From the NCBI GenBank assembly GCA_013373085.1, contig JABXIM010000025.1:1-64000 (forward strand): a stretch of DNA of 64,000 nt, given 5' to 3'. Origin of the DNA: Oceanospirillaceae bacterium (GTDB lineage: Bacteria; Pseudomonadota; Gammaproteobacteria; Pseudomonadales; Balneatricaceae). This document shows, one piece after another, positions 38,301 to 50,300 of this stretch. Made by a program: the position numbers and the translations under genes. The notes under the pieces were generated by a model. The model worked only from the letters and a program-made list of their open reading frames with translations. It had not been told where the DNA came from and did not search any database. Position 1 is the first letter of the stretch, and each line of letters starts with the position of its first letter.

Positions 38301-41300
38301 GGCGACCGCGTAGAGTTCCTCATTGCGCCCGACACTCTGCACCAGCTCGACATGCAGCCGCTTGCCGGATGCGCCGATGGTGCCGGCGCTGGCCTCGAGT
38401 CCATGGAACAGGGTCAGGCTGACGTCATCCTGCTGCCCGGACTTGGCAAGGCTTGCCAGGGTGTTGAGGGTCAGCCGGGCGCCGCTGATCGCCGCGATCT
38501 GGTAAACGCCGTCGTTGCCGTCGCTGCCCTGCACCTTTATCAGATCGCCGACAGCGAAACCGTAGGCGCTCCAGCCCAGGCCGTCGTCGCGGACGATGGC
38601 GGCCGCAGCCGAAGCGGTTTGCCGGGTGAAGGTAAGCCCGCCGCTGTACTGCCCGGCACTGCGGAACTCGAACTCGCGGCTGCCCCACTCGGTGGCTGCC
38701 GCGCCCAGGGTGTTGGTGCGAATCACCATGTCGTCGGTGTCCGACAGGATATTGCCGCCGGTATTGAGGATACGCGTTTCGCCGATCGGGTTGTTGATGG
38801 CGGCCGCGTTGGCGAACTGGCTCAGGCCCTTGCCCTTGAAAATGATGTTCGAGCCGCTGAGGTTCTGGATGTCCAGTAAGGCTCCGTCCACGGTGCGGAT
38901 CAGGTCGAAATCCATCGTCACGGTGGCGCCTTCGGCAGCGCTGCCGCTACCGCTCTGGGTGCGCAGTTCGACACGGGGCTGATCGGTGCTGTTGACCAGG
39001 TCGATATTGTTGATGATCAGGTTCAACGACGACCGGTTGACGATCCGCACGCCGGAGAAGCTGTCGCGGAACACGAAGGTGCCGAAACTGCTGCTGGTCT
39101 GGTTGATGATGGTGCCAGACAGCGCTTCGAAGACGATATCGCCGCTGTCGTCGTTGTTGTAGATATCACTGACCGCTATCGAGCCGGGATCGTCACCGCT
39201 GGCCGCGGTCTTGGTGTAGGTGACATTCACTGCCCGAACCACGTCGCCGTTCTCGTCGATGATCAGTTCCGGCGCCGGTCCCGCCGATATCACCACATCG
39301 GCATCCCACTCGATCCGGCGGGTCGCGGTCCGGGTTTCGTCTTCGTTATCGCTGTCGAAATACTGGTCGGTATGGATGGTCTTGTCGTAGCCGTTGTCCT
39401 CCGGCTTGCCCCGCACATGGGAGTAGCTCTGGATATCCGCCTCGACGAACAGCGCCAGGTTGTCGAAACGCGTGCTGCCGTCGCTGGCGGTGAGCGAGAC
39501 GGGCTTGAGCAGCGGTGTATCCGACGCGCGGGGGCCCGCGTAGATAATTGCGGTGCGGTCGGCATCGACCTTGCTGGTGATGGTGTCGTTGCCCTTGGTA
39601 TCGGTACCCTGGGGCGGCACCACCGCAACGGCCAGGCGGCCGGCCAGGCGCTTGGTGGTGACGCTTTCGTGGCGGGCGCGAATATCGACGCCGCGGGTGC
39701 CGGTAATATCGGCACCGGCCTTGATCTTGACTTCCGCGGTCGAGTTCAGCTGGATATCGGCGTCGGCATGCGCGGAGGCGACGCCGAGCAGCACCGGGTT
39801 GATGGCCACGGCTTCGGCCACCGCGTTGGCCTTGATGCTCGAAACCCGCGCGGTCAGGTCGACGGTTTCGGCCAGAAGCACCGCGTTGGCATCGACGACC
39901 ACCTTCGACGAGCCGCTAACGATCAGCCCGCGTTTGACGTCGTCGCGGTTCTCGGTGTCGTCGGCGTCAGCACCTGCGCCGACGCCCACCGCCAGCGCGC
40001 TGGCACGCACGGTGCCATCGATCTCGGCGTCCGAGGTGGCCTTGAGGTTCTGCGCCTCGACGCGGCCGTTGCTGCCGAACTCGGCGCGGTTGTCGAAATA
40101 GAGCTCGGCGCGCGGGTCGGCGATATTCGCCGAGATGAAACCGCCGCCGTGGGCCAGCGAGAAGGCATAGATGGTCAGCTTGGAGTTCTCGCCGGCGCTC
40201 AGGGTCAGGTCGCCGCCGGCGCTCAGGGTCATGCCCGTCGCGCCGATGGCGCCGCTGCTGGACTTGTTACCGAAGTAGGCCAGTGCCGTGGCGCTGCCAT
40301 AGGCCCTGGCCTCGACGCCCGTGCCCTGGAACAGCAAGCCGCCGGAACGCATGTCCGCTTTGCTTTCGATGTTCAGGCTGGCGTCGGCGGTCACATCGAC
40401 GTCGCCGCCGGCAGCCAGCCACTTCGAGGCGATCCAGGCCTCGACCTCGGTGGTAACGTCGAGGTCGGCATAGAAGATACTGACGGTGCCCACGCCACCG
40501 CTGCCGCCAAACGCCACCGCAGTGGACTTGCCGTCGCCCGGCAACTCGATGCTGTTGGCCAGGGTGTCGCCGTTGGCGGCGAGCAGGCGATGGGTGCCGC
40601 TGCCGCTGCCGATATCGAAACGCAGCTGGAAAACAGCATCGTTGCTGGACAGCTCGCCGAAATCCGCCCCTTCGACGGCCACCGAGTGCAGCGTACCGCT
40701 CAGCAGCCCCGAAAGGCTCAGCGTCAGAGCGTCGCCACCGCTCTCCTCCGCCAGCTGGAAGCTGGTCGCGGTGCGATTGACGACGTAGTAGGTCCGGCCA
40801 TCGTCGAGCCCGCCGATCGGCAACGATGCGACCCGCACCAGGCTGTGCTGCGAATCGCTGTCGCTGCGATCCGGCGTCAGCGCAATCACCGCGCTCCGCA
40901 CCACGACATTGCTCGCCGAGCCACTGGTAAAGGCGCCCTGGCTGGTGAGGCGGACCTGGTTGTTGACAATCTCGGCGATGGTATAGGTTCCGCTGCGGCT
41001 GCCGGCACCGGTGATGCTGATGACATCGCCCACGACGAAACCGTCGGCGGCCCAGCTGCCGCTGCGACTCAGGACGTCACCGCTGGCGCGCAGGCCCGAG
41101 CCGTCCGCGTCGTAGGCAATGAAACTCAGCGAGGACAGGCTGGCGTAGGCATGGGTCAGCTTGACGCTGTAGGCATCCTGCCTGAAGACATAGTAGGTGC
41201 TGGTTTCATCGAGGCCGCCGATGGCCGTGCCGGTGGTGCGGTAGACCACCTTTTCGCCATCGCTCAGGCCGTGGCCCTGGATCGACTGGCCGTCAGCGCC

Positions 41301-44300
41301 GAGCACGGCGATGTAGATATTGTCGTTATCCGGGGCGTCGATGACGTCACCGTTGCTGTTGGTCTGCGGCACCGGCTGGCTGCTGCCATTGGCACCGGTG
41401 ACGTTGACGATATTGACGTCGACCTGAGCACTGCTGAACAGGCGGTCGTAATCCTCGGGCGCGCGGTAGGTCACCGCATCGCCGTTCGCGAAGCTGTTGC
41501 TGCGGTTGAGGGTCTTGCCGTCGCTGCCGATCAGGCTGGACCCGGTGGTCAGTTGAACCGACGGCAAGGTGCCGGCCTTGGCGTCGACCAGCTTGATCGA
41601 GCGGGCGTCGATCACCTTGACCTTATAGCTGGCACCGTCCGTCAGCCCCCCGATCGTAGCCGATCCAACGGCCTTGAACACGATGGTATCGCCGTCTTCG
41701 AAGTTGTGATCGTTCTCGAAGCGGATCACGTCGTAAACCGAGTCGATCGCCGAACCGAGGATGACCTCGCCGAACGCCAGCACGCCCTCGGAATCCTGGA
41801 TCACGCTGTACAGGCGGCCATCCTCGAGTCCCGACAGCGCACTGCCGCTGTCCGGCTTGGCGTAGATAACCTGGTCACCGGTACGCAGCGGAAACTCGAA
41901 ACGGATGGTATTGCTGCCCGCGTTGACGTCGGTTGCGCCATCGAAGGTATCGGACGGGTTCGACAACTGCTCGGCCTTGGCCTCTGCCGTGACTTCGACA
42001 TTGCCACCGACATTAAGCACCGACCCGGTATCGAGGTAGGCGAAAACGTCCGGCGCGCTATCGACGTCGGCGCTGCCGCCATTGCCCGATAGTACGCCGC
42101 CGCCCGATGCCTGAATGCTGGCATCGGCCTCCGCGGCCGGCATGCTGGCCTCGACGATGAGGTCGCCGCTGGTGAACAGTTCGGCATTCTTGCCCAGATA
42201 GGCGGTCACCTTGACCACCGGATCGGTGTCGCCGGAATCGTTGTCGTCGTCGGCACCGAGGTTGGTCTGCGCCTCCATGCCGTTGCCGGAGATCAGACCG
42301 CCGCCCGCAGCCAGCCCCTTGGCGCTGGCGACGTGGGTTCCGGTGGCACTGAGCTTGAGCCGCCGGGCCGGCGAATCCGCCGCGCCGACCTGTGCATCGT
42401 CGCCGATCGAGGCTTCGGTGATGCCACCGAGATTCACCTCGACATAGGCCCCGGCCCCCTGCAGCGCGCCGCCCGAGCCCACCACGATGTCCGCCAGCGC
42501 GTAGGCGGTGTTCTGGGCAGAGAAGTCGATATTGCCACCGACGTCGAGCACGACTTTATCGCCCGCCGTGGCCTTGGTATTGCCGTCTACGGTGACGACC
42601 AGCTGCCCCCCGGCACCGGCCAGCGCCACCCCGCCGCCACCGACATCGATATCGCCCTCGGCGTCACGGTCGGCCCGGGCATCGACCAGCAGGTTACCCG
42701 TGGCGTGGATCTCGACCTTGTCTTCGATGGTCGCGGCGACATGCCCCTTGACCTCGGCAAGCGTATTGCTGCCGGCGCCGCCGCCGACGATGCTGACCGA
42801 GACCACCAGCGAGTCGACCGTGGCCTTGCGCTGGATCGCATCGGCGGTGACGCTGACGCTGGCCGCCCGTATCTTGGCCCCCTGCTTGATCGTCGCCAGC
42901 GTATCGCCCGAGATCTTCGCTTCGGGCAGGAACACCGAAACCGACAGCACGCTGCCGCTGCCGCCGTTGAAGGCGACCTCGGCAAAGTGGTCACTGCTGG
43001 CATCGACCGAGACGGCCCCCTTCAGCGCTGTGACCTGCGAATCGGCACCGATATAGGCCTGTACCGTCCCGCCGATGGTCGCCTTGACGATACCGCCGTT
43101 GCCTCCGCCGCCGATACCGAAAGCTACCGCCGCCAGCACCGCTTCGGTCTGCTTGATCGCCGCGATCGACTCGGCGCTGACGCTGATATCGCCGCCGCTG
43201 CTGGTGACATCGCTGTCGATATAGGCGGTGACGTTGCGGTCGATTTCCGCCTCGACGCTAACCACCCCGACGGTCAGCGCCAGCACGCTCACCGAAACCG
43301 CGACCTGGGTAATCTCGGTCCGCACGATCTCGCTGTCGTCCTTGGCCAGCACGCCGATATCGCCGGCGGCGGTGACACCGCCGCCACTGATGTAGGCAAG
43401 GGTCAGCGGCTGACGGCTGCTGCTATCCGGATCAGCCGCTACCAGGTTGGTCGCCCGGGTATAGGCGCCGGCGCCGGCGAACGAAATCGGCGTTTCCGAA
43501 ATCTGCAGCGAGAAACTGACCACGATGTAGGTTGAAGCGGCTTCCAGCGTGTTGTCGGAGATGGCGTTCACCGACACACCACCGCCAGACGCCACGTCGG
43601 CGCCGCTGATATAGGCCTGCACCTGGTCGGTGACCCGGTTCTCCGAGACGATAACGCCGACCCCCACGCCCACCGCGGCACCTTCACCGATCTGGAGCGA
43701 GACCGACAGCACGCCACCCGAGGCTTCGCTGTCGATATCCGCCGTGTCCAGCGCCTCGACGGTCAGACCGCCGGCGCCGGCGGCGATCGCAGCAGGTTTC
43801 GCAGGATCGCCCTCCGGGACCGCCGGCGTCAGGGCACTGCTGATATAGGCCGTGACGGTGTTCTCGATGGTGTTGTACGCCAGCCCGCCGCCCACCGCGG
43901 CGCCCAGCGATACGCCCTGCCCCAGGCTGATCGCCACCTGGGCGGTCACACCGACACCCAGGACATCGATCGACGCCGACTCTCTGGCGCGCACGGTCAA
44001 GGCGTTACCGGCCTTGACGCGGGAGTCGGTGATATAGGCGCTGAGGGTATTGCCAACCTGGTTGTCGGCGTAGAAGCCGCCAACGCCGATACCGATGGCG
44101 GATGAGCCGGGAGACACCGAGAAGCCGACGGAGACCGCGATCGCCTCGCTGTGGATCAGCGAGTCGTCCTGCGCCAGCACCGAGACATCGCCGCTCTCGG
44201 CCTCGACGCCATAGTAGTGTTCGCTGTCGCCCTTGCTGCCGGAAATATAGGCCTTGACCGTATTGTCGATATCGTTGAGCGCGCCGGCGCCTGCCAGGCT

Positions 44301-47300
44301 GACGTTAACGCCGGCACCGCTGCTGCCTGTCGTAACCGCACCGCTCAGAGAACCCGCCAGCGAGAACACGTCGATACGGGCATCGCTGGCGGCAATCACG
44401 GCAACGCTTGCGCCCTCGACGCGCGCAGCGGCGATGCGCGCCTCGACGGTGTTGTCGATATCGTTGACCGATACCGAGATACCGGCGGAAATGCCGACGT
44501 TGGTGCCCTGCCCGATGACCAGGCTGATGCCGATACCGCCGGAGTCGGAGACGATGGTCGAGGCATCGACCGCCATCAGCGACACCGCGCCGCCGGCATC
44601 GATCACGCTCGCGCCGTCGACCCAGGCCTTGATGCTGTTGAGGATATGGTTGCCGGAGCCCGCCCCGGCAGCGCTGAAGTCGACGGAGAACCCCGAGCTG
44701 CCGCCGCTGAATACGCTGAGACCCAGTGCCCCGGCAATGGTCAGCGCATCGACCAATGCCGCCGAGGTTGCCGCCACCTCGACCTTGCCCTGCGCCTTCA
44801 CCGCGGCCTTGTCGGTGACGTAGGCGTGGATATCGTTGTCGATATGGTTGATGGCGACGGATATGCCGACCGTCGCATTGATGTTGCCGCTGCTGCTGCT
44901 GGACGCGATCCGAAGCGTGACGGCAACGCCACCGGCATCGGCGACGATCTTGCTTGGCGACAGCACCACCAGGACCCCGTCGCGCTCGACGATCAGGTAG
45001 CGGTCGTTGCCATCCTCCAGCAGCCAGCGTTTACCCGCCGCCAGCACGTTCAGCGACGCGCCGGATGACAGCGTAATGGTCTCGGAGCTGGTACTGAACA
45101 GGGTGCGTAGAGTGTTCGAGACCTGGCCATTGTCCAGCGAAGAAATCAGCGCAGTCGCCTGCGTCTGCGTGGATTTGAACAGCTCGCGGGCGTCCAGCGA
45201 CCGAACCACCACATCACCGGCGGTCGAGGTGACCGAGCCTCCGTCGACGAAGGCCTTGATGCTGTTCTCGATGCGGTTGCCGGAACCGGCCCCGGCGCCG
45301 CTGAAACTGAAGCCGAAGCCGCTGCTGCTGCCGGCAATATTGGCGGCCCCGGCGCCGGCGATGGTCAATACGTCGACGGTGGATGCCGAAACGGCTTCGA
45401 TGGCGATATCGTTGCGCGCAGACAGCGTCGAATCCAGCGCCGCGGCGCGGACATCGTTGGCGATGGCGTTGACCGCCGCGGACACGCCGACGGTGAGATT
45501 GAGGTTGCTGCCGCCACTGCTGGCAATACGCAGCAAAATGGCAACGCCGCCGGCATCGGCCACGATGGTGCCCTCGTCGCTGGCGGCGACGCTGATGGCG
45601 CCCGCGGTCGACGTCAGGGTCGAGTCGGTTGCGCTGGCCTCGGTGATGGTCGCGATCAGGTTGCCGGAACCGGCCCCTGCCCCGGCAAAGTTGAAGCCGA
45701 AGCCACTGCCGCTGTTGGCGATCGAACCGCCGCCGGCACCGGCGATGGTCAGGGTGTCGATGGTATGGGAACTGGTCGCAAGGATATCGATATCGCCCGC
45801 CGCCAGCAGCGTCGATTTGCTGATCTTGGCGCGGACGCCCTCCCGCTCGTCACGGTTGTCCGTGCGCTTGCCGATCTCGTTGATCGCCACCGACGCCCCG
45901 ACCGCCAGCGTCACCTGGTTGCTGCCGCTGGCGCCGAACAGCAGCGCCAGCGCGATGGCGGCGGCATCGGCGGTAATGTTCGCCTCGTCGCTCGCCTCGA
46001 CCTCGATGGCGCCGGTGGTGGCCTGTACCTTGGGCGCATCGATGACCAGCGCCTCGACCTGGGAGTGGATGTAGTTGCCGGAACCGGTGCCGCCGATCGA
46101 TCCGGTGGCCAGCCCGCCGCTCCAGGTCAGCGCCTCTATGCGGGCCCTGGAACCGGCGTCCAGGTCGACGCTCTGCCCGACCACGCTCGACGTATCGATG
46201 CGCGCGGTGGTGCGCGTGCGGATTTCGTTGCGCGCGGCGGAAATACCGACCGCCACGTTGAGCGACTGGTTGCCGGCGTTGGACAGCAGCGAGATGGACA
46301 ACCCCACGGCACCGGCATCGGCCCGGATCCAGGCACTTTTCTCGTCCCCGCCGTCCGGCGTGTAGTAGTCGTGCGCGGTCAGGTTGATGGCGCCCTTCAG
46401 CGCAGTCACGGTGGCGTTGTCGATGAAGACCCGGGCGCCGCCGCCGACGTAGTTGCCGGAGCCGGAGCCTGCGCCGCTGATCGAAATCTGGCTGTTGACG
46501 CTGCTCGCCGGGTTGGAAAAGGCACCGGCGAGCGCGATGGTCACCGCGTGGATGCGCGGCACCGAGATGGCGGTGATATCGACACCGCCGCCGGTCGCCG
46601 TCACGGTGGCGCTGTCGATCCCCGCCGTCGCCTGGTTGACGCTGTCGTTGATGGCGATGGCACCGCCGATCGACAGTCCCCTGGCCTCGATTTCCAGCGC
46701 CAGCGCACCGGAAACCGCCAGGATGCTGGATTCGTCCTGCGCGCTCAGCGAAAGGCTCGCGGCCGTCACGGTGCCCTTGTCGTTGATATAGGCGGCGGTG
46801 GTGCTGTCGATGAGATTGACGCTGACTGCCCCGGCGCCGGCGATGGCGAAATTGTTGCCGTTGCTGTTGTTCGAGCTCAGGTTGGTCGACGGCGGCGACG
46901 ACACCAGCCCCTCTTTGACCACCGTGCCGGCCAGCGCGAAGCTGTAGAGATTGCCGCCGGAGTATGCGTCCATCGACAGGTCGCCGCCGATATTGATCGA
47001 GGTCGAGGCGTCGCCCGGCACGTTGTTTTCGTCGAGCAGGGCGTTGCCGATAAAGGCCTGGGTGTCCCGATCGATCAGGTTGACGCTGACCGAGATACCG
47101 ATCCCGATGCTCTCGCCCAGCTGTGCCGCGCCGGCGATGACGACGTAGGTATTGAGATCCTCGGCGTTCAGCGACAGGTCGCCACCGGTGATGCGCGCGC
47201 CCGGCGCGATCTGGGCGTGGGTGGTGCCCGAATGGTCGACCACCGAAACACTGCCGCTGAGGCCGAAGTCCCCGGCCTCGCCGCCGGACTGAGCGAAGGC

Positions 47301-50300
47301 GAACGAAAAGATCTCCTCGCGGCTGCTCAGCGAAACGCCGCGGTTACTGCCGCTGTGGACCCGGGCACCGGATTCGATCCTGGCGTAGGTGTTGTTCTCG
47401 AACAGCTGCACGATCGCCGATCCGCCGATGCCGACCTGGCCCGACTTGGTGCCGAAAATCGAGAACGCCTTGCCCGGACTGCCGCTCCTGACCGCCTGCA
47501 GGATACCCGCCTCGTTGACCTTGAGGTGGGCGATACCGGCAACATTGACCAGTTGCATCAGGGTCTCGGCGCTGATGTCCACCGCCTGGTCGTCGGTACG
47601 GAAACCGACATCCTGGTTGAGCCGGGCACCGGATCGCACAATGGCGCTGACGTTATTGGTGTAGTCGGCAATGCCGAAGGAGCCGTTGGCGGTCAGCTTG
47701 GTTTCCGGCGCGTTGCCCTCGGTCTGGGCCCAGACGTTGACGATGCGGTCGAGGCCGAGCTTGCCGTTGAGCAGCGAGGCGATATCGCCGAACACGTTGG
47801 CGTTGGTTGCATCGCTGACGACATTGTTGTTCTCGTCGGTGGTGTAGAAACTGCTGAACGGCAGCAGTTCGATCGGGGCGACCAGCAGCGGGTAGTTCAG
47901 CTCGGCGCCGATCGAGAGCGCGCCCTTGGCATCGAGACGGGCGTAGTCGGTCGCGGTGCTGTCGACGATGGCATCGACCTTGTTGTCGTAAAAGCCCAGC
48001 GACAGCGCCACCGAAATCACGAAACTCTTCTTGCTGTCCGGCTGCGAAATAACGTTGCCGACGGTGCTGATCTTGGTGCTCTGTTCGGTCGAGGCGAACA
48101 GGCCGATGTCCGAACTGGACTTCAGCACCGCGGTCTTGCCGACCTGCGCCAGCACGTCGTGGTCGAACCAGTTGACCGAGAAGGAACCCGCCGCGCTGAA
48201 GGCATCGTTCGGCGTGCCCCCGGTGCCCTTGAGCGCCTTGCCGATATCGCCGTTGAGTATCTGCTTCTGCAGCGTCGTGGCCTCGAAGAACTTGCCACCA
48301 TGGAGCTTGTAAAAGGGATCGAATCCCGGGTTCTGCAGTTCGCCCTTGGTCAGCAGGTCGGTGATGGTCGGAGCGCTGCCGAGCCCCACCCCCGAGGTCG
48401 CCGAGTTGCTGGCCTCCAGCAGCGCCTTGATGCGGATACCGGCGAATTCCTGGAACGCGTGCGTATCGCCGCTGGCCTTTGAGGGATCGAGATCGATCGG
48501 CGCCGCCGCCAGGGCATCCTGGTAGGACTCCGAGAGACGGATACTGTCCTTGTCCACCACGGTGACGAAATAGTAGGTCTCGTTCTCGAGGCCGGCGATC
48601 GGCCTGTCGCCAACGGTCGCCAGCGACGCCCGCTCCAGCCCATGGCTGCTGCCGCTGCCGCGGCTGGTCAGGTCGATCTGCTGTCCGGCCTGCGCCATTG
48701 CGGCACTGGAGGCCAGCTTGAGGTGGTTGGCATCGACGCTGATCACGTAATAGGTATCGCCTTCGCTGAGGCCGCCGATAGCGCTGCCGCCGCCGCTCAG
48801 GTAGGTGATGGTATCGCCGGTCTGGAAACCGTGGGAAGCCAGGGTCAGGGTATCGGTCGTCAGATCCAGCGGATCGTCGAGCAACGGGTTGAATTTAAGC
48901 AGGACGCCGCTGCTGATCGCTTCGAAAGCATGCAGATCGGTGCCGATGGTCGCGCCCGCAAGCAGATCGATGGCGACACCGTCAGTGGCATTCTGCTGGC
49001 TGGTCGCCAGCTGCACGTGGTTGTCGTCGGATTTGATCACGTAGTAGGTCAGGGAGTCGGCCAGGCCGCCGACGGCACTGCCGCCGCTGGTGAAGTAACG
49101 CACTGCGTCGCCGGTCGAGAGGCCATGCGCGGCCAGCTCGATGCGATTGCCGGCAAGATCGACCACCGGCGCGGTGCGGCTCGGGTCGAACAGCGACACG
49201 AAGGTGGTGCTGAACAGGTTATGGATACCGCTGGCACTGGAGGCGCTCAACGTGACGGCGGTGCCGGCGGAAGCGTTCGCCAGGCTCGTTGCCAGCTTCA
49301 GGCGGTCATTGTCGACGCGGATGACGTAGTACTCGGTCCGGTCGTCGAGTCCACCGACGTCCTCGCTGCCCTGGCGGTAGTAGACCACCTTCTGCCCGGT
49401 TTCGAGCTGGTGGTTGTAGGCGAAAATCTGGTTGCGGTCGGTATCGATCGCGCTGTAGGCGAACGTATGGCCATCGCCACTGCCTTTTGCCGTCAGGTTG
49501 ATGGCGGTGCCAGCCAGCGCGTTGGCATAGCTGGACGCCAGCTTTACCAGGCCGTCTTCGCCGACGATCACGTAGTAGTCGCTGTTGTGGCTGAGCCCCC
49601 CGATCGCGGTATCGCCGCTGGCCACCGTGTAGCGCAGCTTCTGCCCGGTGACGAGGCCGCGCTCGCCGAAAAACAGCGTATCCTTGGTGAGGTCGACGAT
49701 GGCTTCGTCGGCCGCGTTCGGCGTATCGACGTCCAGCGTCAGGCTGCCGCGCACCTCGAAACTCGACTGCCGGGCGACCAGCTCCTGGGACGATACCGTG
49801 GGATCGGTCCGGTACAGCAGCGCATCGCCGGTCTTCAGGCCGTGGTTGACCAGCCGGATGGTACGGGCATCGTTATCCACCGCGCTTTGCGGACTGAAGC
49901 TGATCGGCGTGCCCTGGTACGCCAGCAGGTGTGAGTCCCCCGTCCCCTTGGCGGTGAGGTCGATGGCGGTTCCACCCTGCGCATCCGCGGCCGACGCCGC
50001 CAGCCGGAAGCGGTTGGCGCTGTCGCGAATGACGAAATAACGTCCCTCGTTATCGAGCCCGCCGATTTCGTCCTGCGAGGGATCGCCGAGGTAGTACTCG
50101 ATCTCCTGACCCGTGGTCAGGCCATGGTTCTGCAGGACGATCTGGTTGCTGCCGATATCGACGGCGGTATCCGGATCGATGCTGGCGACCAGGCGCCGGC
50201 TGAGGCTGTGGGTCGAACCGGCCCCGGTGCTGCTGGCATCGAGCGCCAGTGAAGCGACCCGGGTCAGCTGAATGGTGTAGTCGTCGACCACCAGCACGTG

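Noticed and set aside
39372-42092. 906-codon plus-strand frame; similar ones at 45765-48482, 35574-37238 and 37353-38879
   Set aside because: Antisense shadows of the giant gene; composition mirrors its Ala/Gly/Asp codons and no family is recognised.
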